Of a stretch of DNA of 64,000 nucleotides, positions 19,286 through 28,276 are shown in pieces. The notes below the pieces were generated by a model, which saw only the letters and a program-made list of their open reading frames with translations, ran no database searches and had not been told where the DNA came from. The translations under genes were made by a program, and so were the position numbers. The DNA is from Gp6-AA40 sp035649635 (GTDB lineage Bacteria > Acidobacteriota > Vicinamibacteria > Vicinamibacterales > UBA2999): assembly GCA_035649635.1 (NCBI GenBank), contig DASRJE010000157.1:1-64000 (forward strand). The letters run 5' to 3'. Within the stretch, counting starts at the first letter, position 1; each line of letters begins with the position of its first letter.

Positions 19286-19905
19286 TACGACTGCTGGAGC
19301 AAGTCCTGGAACATCCCACGATCTACAGCCACTGGCAAGCGCCGTTCGTGGCGCAGAAGTTTGCGCCGGCCGAGCGGCACATGCGCCAGGGGACGGTCCG
19401 ACGCGTTCTTGATGTGGGCTGCGGTCCCGGAACCAATGCCGCGCGCTTCGGGGCAGCATCTTACGTTGGCGTCGATATCAACGAGCAATACCTCGCCGTC
19501 GCCAGGTCGAAGTATTCAGGTCAATTCATTCAAGCTGACCTGGCAACCGCAGATCTTTCGCAGCTCGGTCAATTCGACACCATCCTTGTCAACAGCTTCT
19601 TGCACCACCTGCCGGACCCATCGGTGGAACGGTTGCTCGAGCAGCTCGCGACGCTTTTGGAGCCGCGAGGAAAAGTACACATCCTCGAACTGGTACGCCC
19701 CGACCGCCCGTCGGTTCCCTCGATCATGGCGAGCCTCGATCGCGGCCGCTACGCGCGGAGCGTGCAGGCCTGGACAAAACACTTCGAACGGCACTTCCAC
19801 CCAGTAGTCGTTGAGCCTTACACCTTTGGCGCCGGTCTGTGGGCAATGGTGTATTTCCAGGGAATGAGAAGCGATGCGTCTCTCAATCGGCATTCCTGTC
19901 TATAA
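19282..19905 (+). CDS. Class I SAM-dependent methyltransferase
   Basis: 207 residues. SAM motif I VLDVGCGPGTN near residue 40, acidic VDIN at the end of strand 2, and post-motifs FDTILVNSFLHHLPDPS and LEPRGKVHILEL. Soluble; substrate not deducible. ATG at 19282 overlaps the upstream TGA, and its own end overlaps the next glycosyltransferase by 32 bases, so it belongs to the island. It likely modifies a sugar, lipid carrier or quinone-like molecule. Confidence 0.85.
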   Translation: MIRLLEQVLEHPTIYSHWQAPFVAQKFAPAERHMRQGTVRRVLDVGCGPGTNAARFGAASYVGVDINEQYLAVARSKYSGQFIQADLATADLSQLGQFDTILVNSFLHHLPDPSVERLLEQLATLLEPRGKVHILELVRPDRPSVPSIMASLDRGRYARSVQAWTKHFERHFHPVVVEPYTFGAGLWAMVYFQGMRSDASLNRHSCL

Positions 19906-20803
19906 CGAAGAAGAAGTCCTGCCGGAGCTGCTCGCGCGACTCACGCGTGTACTCGATCAGCTTCCCGGCGGTCCGCACGAGATCGTGTTCGTCGACGACG
20001 GCAGTACCGACAGATCTCGCCAGCTTCTACTGAAAGCAGCAATGCGTGACGTTCGGATCAAAGTCGTGGTGTTGTCACGAAACTTCGGCCATCAGGCTGC
20101 TTTGAGTGCGGCACTCGACCATGCATCGGGTGACGCGCTGGTCCTGATGGATGCCGACCTTCAGGACGAACCGGAAGTTATTCCGGAGTTCGTTCGCTTG
20201 CACGAGGCAGGTGCGGATGTCGTTTTCGCCCGTCGCGCTTCGCGAAAGGAAGGCTGGCTTCTGCAGTTGGCATACAAAACCTTCTATCGCCTGATCGCGA
20301 GGTTGTCAGAGATCGCGCTGCCGCTAGACAGTGGCGATTTCGCCCTGTTGGGTTCACCGGTCGTGGAGGCGATTCGTCGGCTGCCGGAGCAGCAACGGTA
20401 CCTTCGTGGGCTCAGAGCGTGGGTGGGCTTTACTCAGATAGGCGTGGACGTTCAACGACCTGCCCGGTTTGCCGGGCAGCCGAAATACTCCACCATGCGC
20501 TTGATTAAACTCGCGCTGGACGGCATTTGTTCATTCTCGGTTGTCCCCCTTCGAGCCGCCGCCCTCGCTGGCTTGGTGGCGATTCTTGCGGCGAGTATTT
20601 TCTCGTTGTATGCCGTATATGTGCGGCTGGTTCAGGGGAGCGTCCCAGAGGGCTTTACTGCGTCGCTATTGGTGATGACGTTCTTGTCCGGCGTTCAACT
20701 CTTTTTCGTTGGCGTGATCGGAGAATACGTGGGCAGGGTCTACGGCGAAACGAAAAGACGTCCTGCGTACGTAGTCGCGAACGTTGCCGGTGGGGACGAC
20801 TGA
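19874..20803 (+). CDS. GtrB/DPM1-like polyprenyl-phosphate glycosyltransferase with two C-terminal spans
   Basis: 309 residues, GT2 fold. N-terminal IPVYNEEEVLPELL, VDDGSTD and DADLQDEPE (the DXD metal site), with SGDFALLG and QQRYLRGLRAWVGF typical of the GtrB/ArnC branch. Two C-terminal membrane helices (~230-255 and ~270-295) end in GEYVGRVYGETKRRP, as in this branch. It makes polyprenyl-phosphate-sugar, the donor used by GT-C enzymes such as those at 17459 and 21522. Confidence 0.9.
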   Translation: MRLSIGIPVYNEEEVLPELLARLTRVLDQLPGGPHEIVFVDDGSTDRSRQLLLKAAMRDVRIKVVVLSRNFGHQAALSAALDHASGDALVLMDADLQDEPEVIPEFVRLHEAGADVVFARRASRKEGWLLQLAYKTFYRLIARLSEIALPLDSGDFALLGSPVVEAIRRLPEQQRYLRGLRAWVGFTQIGVDVQRPARFAGQPKYSTMRLIKLALDGICSFSVVPLRAAALAGLVAILAASIFSLYAVYVRLVQGSVPEGFTASLLVMTFLSGVQLFFVGVIGEYVGRVYGETKRRPAYVVANVAGGDD

Positions 20804-21534
20804 TGGACACGGGATACGCGACAGCTTACATAGGGCTGTATCAGAACCATTGGTGGTGGCGCGCCAGAGAAGCGATTCTCTTGCGCCGGCTTGCTGATGT
20901 GATCGACCACGCTCGACCTGCGCGAATCCTTGACGTCGGTTGCGGCGCCGGATTGTTTTTCGACGCCCTGGAACGATTCGGTCACGTCGAGGGAATCGAA
21001 TCCGATGCCGCACTGGTCGAGCAAAGCGGACCGTGGCGCGACCGGATCGTCGTCGGAGAGCTCGATGATTCGTTTCGACCTGAAGGATCGTTTGACGCGA
21101 TCCTCATGCTGGACGTTCTCGAGCACGTACCCAACCCCGAGCAGATGTTGAGCTCCGCGAGGCGGATTCTCGCTCCTGGTGGCCGAATCGTCATCACCGT
21201 TCCTGCCTTCGAATGTCTGTGGACTTCTCACGACGATTTGAACCATCACCTCAGGCGATACACGCCTCGACGATTGTGCGACACGGTTCGCGAGGCTGGA
21301 CTGGCAACCGAAAGCGTCGGCTATTTGTTCCAGTCACTGGTCATACCAAAGCTATTCGTGCGGGCTGCTGAAGCCATGAAGGGCGGACCTCCTCGAGTTC
21401 CGCGAGTGCCGAGCCCAGCCATCAACACCGTGCTTCGAAAGTGGTTCCAGACCGAGTTTCTCGTAAGCAAGTGGCTGCCATTTGGCACCTCATTGATTGC
21501 CATCGTTCGCTCGGACACTCAATGGAATACGTGA
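20803..21534 (+). CDS. Class I SAM-dependent methyltransferase
   Basis: 243 residues. ATG at 20803 overlaps the preceding TGA (TGATG). SAM motif I ILDVGCGAGLFFDAL near 45, then ...FDAILMLDVLEHVPNPEQML and LAPGGRIVITVPA, the usual Methyltransf_11 layout, followed by HHLRRYTPRRL as in UbiG/COQ5-like sugar or lipid methyltransferases. A 13-base overlap with the next gene places it in the same transcript. Confidence 0.85.
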   Translation: MDTGYATAYIGLYQNHWWWRAREAILLRRLADVIDHARPARILDVGCGAGLFFDALERFGHVEGIESDAALVEQSGPWRDRIVVGELDDSFRPEGSFDAILMLDVLEHVPNPEQMLSSARRILAPGGRIVITVPAFECLWTSHDDLNHHLRRYTPRRLCDTVREAGLATESVGYLFQSLVIPKLFVRAAEAMKGGPPRVPRVPSPAINTVLRKWFQTEFLVSKWLPFGTSLIAIVRSDTQWNT

Positions 21535-23159
21535 GCGCGCCGTCTGTTTTGGAAGGGCGCCGCGCGGCTGGAGGAGTGCTGTCGACCGCCCGCCAACGTA
21601 TCTTTCAGATCGTGCTTGCCGTCGGAGGGCTGTTACTGGTGTCGGTCTACGCCGTCGCGATAAACGCGCCGGCAACAGGACTGTTTCACGACGATGGAAT
21701 CTACGTCGTAACAGCGCGTGCACTGGCCGAGGGACAAGGCTACCAAATTATCAGTCTGCCGCAGTCTCTGCCGCAGACGAAGTATCCAATCCTATTTCCA
21801 TGGCTCCTGTCACTGGTATGGCGAGTCGCGCCGTCATTTCCCGATAACCTTCCCTTGCTGCGCATCGTACCCCTGTTAGCGACGGCAATCTGGTTATGGC
21901 TCTCGTGGCGATTGCTTCTGGCATGCGGAGCTTCTCGGGCGGCAGCCCTGGCAGTCGTAGCGTTGACCGCCGTGTCGCCGTGGGTCGTGTTTCTGGGAAC
22001 GGCACTCCTATCCGAGATGCCGTTCGCGGCGCTGCTTACGGCGTCGCTGCTCCTCTTGACACGCGTGCGCAACCAAACGGCGACCATCGGCCGGCTTTGT
22101 GCGTTTGCCGGGCTGCTGGCAGGAGCCTGCTTTCTTACACGCACAGCCGGCGTAGCCGTACTCGCGGGCGGTCTTGCGTGGCTGATAGTGACTCGACGTT
22201 GGCTTGGTGCGGCAGCTTACGGAACGGCCGCCGCGGTCATCGTCATCCCATGGGTGGGTTGGGTCCTGTGGAATGCCGCCGACACGGCGTCTTATTACTC
22301 CCTGTCGAATTACGGATCGTGGAATGTGGTTTTCCATTACGCGTGGCGCGAGAAGTTTACGGTGATCGCGATCAATGCCTTGAATTGGATTCTTGGATCG
22401 TCCTCATTATGGGGTCTTGACGTCACACCATGGCTTGTCGTCCCCGCTGCGCTGTTAGCCGCATGCGCGTTGCGCGGAATGTGGCTGACGCGAAGGCACC
22501 CGATCACCTGGTGCGTTATAGCCTACACAGCGATCATCATGGCGTGGGTATGGCCCCCAATTCGATTTCTGGTTCCCGTGATGCCGTTAATGCTATGGCA
22601 GGTGTCGGTTGCGATCCGCCGAATACCGGTAATACCAGTCGCGGTTGTTGTGGCAACGCTTATCACCACGTCGTCGGCGATGCTTCTGCGGACAGTCGCT
22701 CACGCTAGCAGCGAGGGTGTGATGTGGTTTCGAGCGGAAGGCCCGAAGGACTGGCATCGACTGTCCGACTTATTCGACCGGATTCGCCAGGACACTTCTC
22801 CGAACGCGGTGCTGACGGGAAATCTCGACCCAACGTACTTTTTGTACACCGGTAGGAAAGCGGTGCTTGCATTTACAGCCGATCCGTATTTCCTGTTCTA
22901 TTCCAGCAGCCCCACTGCGGCGAGCGAGCTCAGTTCGATCGACGACTTCCGTCGTCGCCTGTTATCGACAGGAGCGGACTATTGCGTGGTCACCCCGGTG
23001 CCGGGTGATCCACCTTATTTCCGCCGCTTGGTCGAGGAGCTCGCTCGTGATGTTCCAGGAAGCCTCACGCTTGCGACGACGGACGTAGCGGCGGGCTACG
23101 CGGTCTACCGTATCGACCGCGACAGGCTGGAGGACGCTGAGCGGCGCGACCAGTTCTGA
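21522..23159 (+). CDS. GT-C-type membrane glycosyltransferase (GT39-like)
   Basis: About 545 residues from the ATG at 21522; a GTG at 21531 overlapping the TGA is also possible. Roughly ten to twelve membrane spans. The first loop after span 1 has FHDDGIYVVTARALAEGQGY, with the acidic Asp-Asp pair expected at the catalytic site of GT-C enzymes, and KYPILFPWLLS resembles the conserved 'PP' helix region. The C-terminal ~130 residues are soluble. Same class as the gene at 17459, likely a different acceptor or sugar. Confidence 0.75.
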   Translation: MEYVSAPSVLEGRRAAGGVLSTARQRIFQIVLAVGGLLLVSVYAVAINAPATGLFHDDGIYVVTARALAEGQGYQIISLPQSLPQTKYPILFPWLLSLVWRVAPSFPDNLPLLRIVPLLATAIWLWLSWRLLLACGASRAAALAVVALTAVSPWVVFLGTALLSEMPFAALLTASLLLLTRVRNQTATIGRLCAFAGLLAGACFLTRTAGVAVLAGGLAWLIVTRRWLGAAAYGTAAAVIVIPWVGWVLWNAADTASYYSLSNYGSWNVVFHYAWREKFTVIAINALNWILGSSSLWGLDVTPWLVVPAALLAACALRGMWLTRRHPITWCVIAYTAIIMAWVWPPIRFLVPVMPLMLWQVSVAIRRIPVIPVAVVVATLITTSSAMLLRTVAHASSEGVMWFRAEGPKDWHRLSDLFDRIRQDTSPNAVLTGNLDPTYFLYTGRKAVLAFTADPYFLFYSSSPTAASELSSIDDFRRRLLSTGADYCVVTPVPGDPPYFRRLVEELARDVPGSLTLATTDVAAGYAVYRIDRDRLEDAERRDQF

Positions 23160-23216
23160 GCCCACTGATGCAGGCAGGCTCGTAATAGGACAAGCACTGC
23201 GACCGATACCAAAGAA

Positions 23217-25388
23217 ATGGCACCCGGCGCGCTTCTCTCATTGTTCGCCTTCACACTTTTGCTGGCAGCATCACTGATCTTCTTCGTCGAACCAATGTTC
23301 GCGAAGATGGTGCTCCCGCTTCTTGGTGGAAGTCCGGCCGTTTGGAATACCTGCGTGGTGTACTTTCAGGCTGTCCTTCTTGCTGGCTACGTTTACGCAC
23401 ATCTCCTTACCACCAGACTGGCGCATGCACGCCAGGTCTTCATCCATGGATCGTTATTGCTGGTCTGTGCGGTGTCTCTGCCGATCGCTTTGCCTTCGAC
23501 ATGGACTCCCCCAGCCGACGGCTCACCGGTCTTGTGGTTGATCGGTGCACTGACAGTTTCACTCGCGGCGCCCTTCTTCGTCGTCGCCGCAACCGGACCG
23601 CTCCTTCAACGCTGGTTCTCCCATAGCGGTCACGCGTCGGCCAGCGACCCCTATTTCTTGTACTCGGCAAGCAATCTCGGCAGTCTCGTGGCGCTGCTTG
23701 CCTACCCGTTGTTTATCGAGCGTCGCTGGGCGCTAGACGCCCAAGCTGCGATCTGGACAGTCGGCTACGTCGCTCTAGGGTTCAGCGTGCTCGCCTGTGC
23801 AGCTGTTGTATGGAGGCAGCAGGCTCCGGCCAATGCGACGGCGGCAGGAACGACCGAGCCAGCCGAAGTTTTGCCATGGCCACGCCGGCTAAGGTGGATG
23901 GCGCTGGCGTTCGTGCCGTCGAGTCTCATGCTCGGCGTCACGACCTATATGTCTACGGACATCGCTGCCGCTCCGTTGCTCTGGGTTGTTCCGCTCGCGC
24001 TGTACCTGATGTCATTCGTTGTGGCGTTCGCGCGTCGCCAAATTGTGTCTGACGGCCTGGTGCTCAAGGCGATGGCGGTGGCACTCTTGCCGGTCGTGCT
24101 CACTATAGCCGCCGGGTTTGGCGGACCAGCCGCCGTGCTCATTCCACTGCACTTGTGCGCCTTCTTTCTTGCGGCTTTGGCCATCCACACCGAGCTGGCG
24201 CGAGATCGGCCCGGCCCGGCATCTTTAACTGAGTTCTACCTATGGGTCGCGTTCGGCGGGGTGTTGGGAGGTCTATTCAACACGCTGGTGGCGCCGGCCG
24301 TGTTTTCTACTGGAATTCTCGAGTATCCGATCGCGCTGGTCATAGCCTGCGCGCTGAGACCGACCATGCGCCCTTCCCGTGCCGCCGGTTTCAAGACCGA
24401 GTCGATCATGTTAGGAGTCGTGATTGTCTCGGCGATTGTGATGGCTGCTTTCTTGAGGAACGAGATTCAAAGTCAGACGGTCGCGATCATCTTCCTGGCG
24501 TTCGCAAGCGTTCCGTACTTTGTGCTGTCGAATCGGCCCGTATGGTTTGCAATGGCTGTGGCACTACTTCTCACAGCCGGTGGGGTGGGCCACACAAAAC
24601 CTGGTGAGCTCCTTCGAGAGCGTACGTTTTTTGGCGTTTACAAGGTGCGATTAGACGAGCAAGCGAACAGCCATACCATCTATCACGGATCGACATTACA
24701 CGGCGAGCAGAGTCTCGACCCCGCTGTCGCGCGCAGGCCGTCGTCGTACTACTACTCCGAAGGACCAATCGGCCAAGCATTTCAGGCACTCGGTCCAGGG
24801 TTGGATGGGGCCGATATCGGCGTGATCGGACTCGGCGCGGGTGGATTAGCGGGATACGTGCGCCCAACGCAGCATTGGACCTTCTACGAGATCGATCCGG
24901 CGGTCCTGCGAATTGCCAGCTCGCCACAGTACTTCACATTCCTTCGTGATTGCGGACATGCATGCGACGTAGTGCTTGGTGATGCCCGACTCTCGCTGAG
25001 TCGTGTCAGTCCGAGGCATGACTTTCTCGTGCTTGACGCGTTCAGCTCGGATGCGATTCCGCTGCATCTGATTACTCGAGAAGCCGTCCAGATGTACTTT
25101 GGACATCTCGCTGACCATGGGGTCGTTGCGTTTCACATCTCGAACCGTCATCTCAATCTCCGGCCGGTTCTTGGGGCAATCGCAGCCGACCTGGGACTTT
25201 CAGCGATTTCCCAATTCGATCGTGTCCCTGAGAAGACGCCGGGACGGCTGTCGTCCGAATGGCTACTGATGGCGCGCTCCGCTGAGTCTTTCAGGGCGTT
25301 GAAATCGGATTCGCGATGGGTCATTCCCGAGCGCGCCCCGCGTGTCTGGACGGATGCGTTTGCTGACATATTGAGCGCGCTCAAATAG
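23217..25388 (+). CDS. Membrane protein fused to a spermidine-synthase-like domain
   Basis: 723 residues. The N-terminal ~430 residues form about 12 spans with FFVEPMFAKMVLPLLGGSPAVWNTC, the signature of the 'fused MFS/spermidine synthase' family. The C-terminal ~230 residues are a Rossmann SpeE-like domain (GVIGLGAGGLAGYV; FYEIDPAV; VLDAFSSDAIPLHLITREA). Whether such proteins make polyamines is not established; the aminopropyl-transfer acids are only partly recognisable. Its place among sugar transferases suggests an envelope role (inference). ATG at 23217 follows a 57-base gap. Confidence 0.85.
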   Translation: MAPGALLSLFAFTLLLAASLIFFVEPMFAKMVLPLLGGSPAVWNTCVVYFQAVLLAGYVYAHLLTTRLAHARQVFIHGSLLLVCAVSLPIALPSTWTPPADGSPVLWLIGALTVSLAAPFFVVAATGPLLQRWFSHSGHASASDPYFLYSASNLGSLVALLAYPLFIERRWALDAQAAIWTVGYVALGFSVLACAAVVWRQQAPANATAAGTTEPAEVLPWPRRLRWMALAFVPSSLMLGVTTYMSTDIAAAPLLWVVPLALYLMSFVVAFARRQIVSDGLVLKAMAVALLPVVLTIAAGFGGPAAVLIPLHLCAFFLAALAIHTELARDRPGPASLTEFYLWVAFGGVLGGLFNTLVAPAVFSTGILEYPIALVIACALRPTMRPSRAAGFKTESIMLGVVIVSAIVMAAFLRNEIQSQTVAIIFLAFASVPYFVLSNRPVWFAMAVALLLTAGGVGHTKPGELLRERTFFGVYKVRLDEQANSHTIYHGSTLHGEQSLDPAVARRPSSYYYSEGPIGQAFQALGPGLDGADIGVIGLGAGGLAGYVRPTQHWTFYEIDPAVLRIASSPQYFTFLRDCGHACDVVLGDARLSLSRVSPRHDFLVLDAFSSDAIPLHLITREAVQMYFGHLADHGVVAFHISNRHLNLRPVLGAIAADLGLSAISQFDRVPEKTPGRLSSEWLLMARSAESFRALKSDSRWVIPERAPRVWTDAFADILSALK

Positions 25389-25494
25389 CCGCGCATCACC
25401 TCTGTCTCTTAGAGCGGCACGAGCTTGGCACTTAGGGCAGAGTGAGGCATCGATAGGTTGTAAACGGCGTGCATCTGGCGCGCTTGGGACTTGA

Positions 25495-25512
25495 GTCTGG
25501 GCGCGCCCAGAC
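25495..25512. promoter_or_regulatory. Perfect 18-base palindrome upstream of the DPM1-like gene
   Basis: GTCTGGGCG/CGCCCAGAC, fully symmetric, 80 bases before the ATG at 25592, in the only sizeable gap (about 200 bases) inside the glycosylation island. It may be an operator; a terminator is unlikely without a loop or T-run. Confidence 0.35.
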
Positions 25513-25591
25513 GACTCCCTCCTGCTGCCTCGTTTTCTGCCGAAAGTGCCGTGCTCTTGCAGTGGCAGGGGAGTTGCCCCGCCATGGGGTC

Positions 25592-26347
25592 ATGCGACCC
25601 CTGGTTATCGTCCCGACCTACAACGAGCGCGAGAATCTGCCGAAGCTCATTCAACAGCTCCTCGCGATCGGGAAGCTGCGCGTTCTCATCGTGGACGATG
25701 GATCTCCTGATGGGACTGGGGCGCTGGCTGACGATCTCGCAGCGCGAAGCAATGGACGTGTATCGGTCTTGCACAGAACGGGACGGCGAGGGCTGGGGCG
25801 AGCTTACCTTGACGGCATCCAAGAAGCCCTTGCGACAGATGCGGATGTGATCTGTCAGATGGATGCCGACCTCTCGCATCGACCAGAGGACCTTGTGGCG
25901 ATGCTCGCGGCGGCGGAGCAGTCCGATGTCGTCATCGGTTCGCGCTACATTCCGGGCGGACGAATCGTCAATTGGCCGCTGCGGCGCCGGATCCTGAGTG
26001 CGGGGGCGAACCGTTATATCCGATTGATCTGCTCGCTGGCGGTTCGCGATTGCACCAGCGGATTCCGCTGCTGGCGGCGAGAGACGCTGGCAGGGTTGCC
26101 ACTCGCGCGGATTAATGCGGAGGGTTATGCGTTCCTGGTGCAGTTGTTGTGGGAAGCCGTCCGAGCCGGCTGCGCCATCTCGGAGGTCCCGATTACGTTC
26201 GTCGAACGAGAATCCGGAGCATCCAAGCTGCGTGCCGCGGTCCTCGTGGAGTCGGCGGTTCTGCCGTGGCGCCTCGCAGTGTCACGTGCCTTCATTCATT
26301 CCGCCAGCGAGGCTGCACATCGAAGCGCGCCCTCGCTGGTTCGTTAG
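25592..26347 (+). CDS. Polyprenol monophosphomannose synthase-like GT2 (DPM1 type)
   Basis: 251 residues, soluble. IVPTYNERENLPKLI, VDDGSPDGTG and QMDADLSHRPEDL (DXD), then GSRYIPGGRIVNWPLRRRILS and CTSGFRCWRR, all hallmarks of dolichol/polyprenol-phosphate mannose synthase. Unlike the enzyme at 19874 it has no C-terminal membrane helices. The start is the ATG immediately before the conserved RPLVIVPTYNE; the frame upstream is not family-like. It supplies a mannose-type donor for the neighbouring GT-C proteins. Confidence 0.9.
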   Translation: MRPLVIVPTYNERENLPKLIQQLLAIGKLRVLIVDDGSPDGTGALADDLAARSNGRVSVLHRTGRRGLGRAYLDGIQEALATDADVICQMDADLSHRPEDLVAMLAAAEQSDVVIGSRYIPGGRIVNWPLRRRILSAGANRYIRLICSLAVRDCTSGFRCWRRETLAGLPLARINAEGYAFLVQLLWEAVRAGCAISEVPITFVERESGASKLRAAVLVESAVLPWRLAVSRAFIHSASEAAHRSAPSLVR

Positions 26348-26398
26348 ACAAGAGTACGTAAGTTGCGCTTACTAAAATCGGTGTGCCGTCGCAGCCCT

Positions 26399-27769
26399 AT
26401 GGTCTGCGACGACGATCTGCCGGTCATCTTGACGTTCATCGCCGTGGCAGCCCTGGCCTGCCTGATTCCACCGCAGGCCGACACATTCTTTCACCTCCGG
26501 ACCGGTCAGAGCATCTGGCAGTCCGGAGCGATTCCGACGACCGAGCTCTTTTCGCACACATTCCAAGGGCACGAATGGTTGAACCATGAGTGGCTCAGCC
26601 AGCTGTTGTTCTACGGCCTTCATGCCCTTGGAGGGCCGTTCCTGCTTGCGTTAGTGAGCGGTGCCTGCGTTTTCATCGCGGTGATGGTTTCATGGCAGCT
26701 GACCCGCGGTGCGTCCGAAATCCGCCTAATGCTCCTTTTCTCAATCTTCATCGTGACCGCTCCGGCGTGGGCCGTTCGACCGCAGGCACTGAGCCTCGCG
26801 CTGTTGATGCTGGCGATGACGCTGGTGATCCGAGAGAAGCTCCAGTGGCTGCCGATACTGATGGTGGTCTGGGCAAACGCGCACGGTGTGGTTCTCCTCG
26901 GAGTTGTCATCGCCTGCGTAAATGCGCTGGAAGCGCTGATCTGGTCGCGGCGCAACTTTCGACGTGCGCTCGTCGTCGCTGTGTTGTGCGTAGCAGCGCC
27001 GACGGTGACTCCACTCGGATGGCAGTACTGGACGCGCGTGGCACAGACGGTCAGCGAAGCACGCGTGCTCGGATTTCAGGAGTACCGGTCGGCATTTGCC
27101 GATGCATCAGGGTTTCCGTTCCTGCTGCTGTTGGCAGTGCTCGTCAGCGTGGTGATCATGTACGCCCGCAGGGTCGCCGAGTGGGATCGTTCCGCCCGTT
27201 TGCTCGTCCTCACGAGCCTGGTAATCGGCGCTGCAGCGATTGTTTCGATTCGCAACGCACCGTGGTTCGCGTTAGTGGCAGCGCCCGCGATTTCGCGTCT
27301 CGTCCAAGTTTCGAGCGTGCGCAAAACACGTCCGCTGCGGCGGCCGGGGTATGTCGTCCTGGCAATCGCGGTGACGAGCGCATTTGCAGTGGTTGCGTTC
27401 CTGTGGCGTGATGGGGGAGCCCGCATCGGGTGGCGGCCGATCTCGCAACCAGCACTGAGCGCCGTTCGGAACTGTACTGGGCCGATCTATAACGAATTGG
27501 CACTTGGCGGGACGTTGATCTGGTTCGTTCCCGAGAAGAGAGTATTCGTGGACGGCCGTGTGGAAGCGTATCCGCAGCAATTTCTTCTTCGCGTTCGGGA
27601 CGCAGACCTTTCAGGGCAATACCAGGAACTGTTTGAGAAGTATGAAATTCGATGCGCCGTTACCGGCACGGACTCGATCCTGGCACGTGCACTTCAAGCG
27701 GATCCCGCCATCACCCTGCAATTCCACGACGATCGCTGGTCGGTCTTCCTGACATCCCAGATACGCTGA
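26399..27769 (+). CDS. Multi-span membrane protein, GT-C-like, unknown substrate
   Basis: About 456 residues from the ATG at 26399 (a TTG at 26363 is possible). Around ten hydrophobic spans. Loop 1 shows DTFFHLRTGQSIWQSGAIPTTE followed by FSHTFQGHEWLNHEWLSQLLFY, a pattern seen in uncharacterised bacterial membrane proteins annotated as glycosyltransferase-like. The C-terminal ~110 residues are soluble (VFVDGRVEAYP). The lack of the DE/DD pair of the other two GT-C genes leaves activity open. Confidence 0.6.
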   Translation: MVCDDDLPVILTFIAVAALACLIPPQADTFFHLRTGQSIWQSGAIPTTELFSHTFQGHEWLNHEWLSQLLFYGLHALGGPFLLALVSGACVFIAVMVSWQLTRGASEIRLMLLFSIFIVTAPAWAVRPQALSLALLMLAMTLVIREKLQWLPILMVVWANAHGVVLLGVVIACVNALEALIWSRRNFRRALVVAVLCVAAPTVTPLGWQYWTRVAQTVSEARVLGFQEYRSAFADASGFPFLLLLAVLVSVVIMYARRVAEWDRSARLLVLTSLVIGAAAIVSIRNAPWFALVAAPAISRLVQVSSVRKTRPLRRPGYVVLAIAVTSAFAVVAFLWRDGGARIGWRPISQPALSAVRNCTGPIYNELALGGTLIWFVPEKRVFVDGRVEAYPQQFLLRVRDADLSGQYQELFEKYEIRCAVTGTDSILARALQADPAITLQFHDDRWSVFLTSQIR

Positions 27770-27892
27770 CCCGCCAGGCATTGCTCGAACCGTCTCTCGA
27801 GGTGCGGCTATACGGGAAGCGGTCATGGGTGGGGTGGCTTTCTCAACGTCGCGCGCTTCGAAGGGTACGGAAGAGCCGTAAAGCGGTAGACG

Positions 27893-28240
27893 CTACTTAA
27901 GCGTGGCGCCCGCGATGATCCTCCAGCGGCCATCCTGTTTGAGCCAGACTCGCATGAACTTGAGCGTGCCTTTGAACTGAGGGCCCTCGTAGTGGCCTAC
28001 GCACGTAAGCACGACGGCGTTCCCGTGCTCGACGAACGTGTCATATCGCATCTCGACCGTCGTGAACTTCTGCCCTTCGCCCGACCCGGGGCGATGCGCC
28101 TCGACGACTCTGGTCTTGAGCTGGTGTCCGTCCAGCACCACATCGTCAGCGAGGTACTCCTGGAAGTAGCCCGGGTCCGGGCCAAGCTCTGCTTGGCGTA
28201 ATCGCTCTTCCAGGTGCATGATCTCTTCGCGCGTGCTCAT
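27893..28240 (-). CDS. NTF2-like / SnoaL-DUF4440-type small protein
   Basis: 115 residues from the ATG at 28240. Pattern of an N-terminal helix (STREEIMHLEERLRQAEL), then ...YFQEYLADDVVLDG and a C-terminal beta sheet ending in FMRVWLKQDGRWRIIAGATLK, which is the DUF4440/NTF2 cone fold. Ligand or partner unknown. Divergently placed with the hydrolase starting at 28277, sharing a 36-base spacer. Confidence 0.75.
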   Translation of the reverse strand: MSTREEIMHLEERLRQAELGPDPGYFQEYLADDVVLDGHQLKTRVVEAHRPGSGEGQKFTTVEMRYDTFVEHGNAVVLTCVGHYEGPQFKGTLKFMRVWLKQDGRWRIIAGATLK

Positions 28241-28276
28241 GGGACACCGCCCCTGTCCACGATTGTAGGAGAGGTT

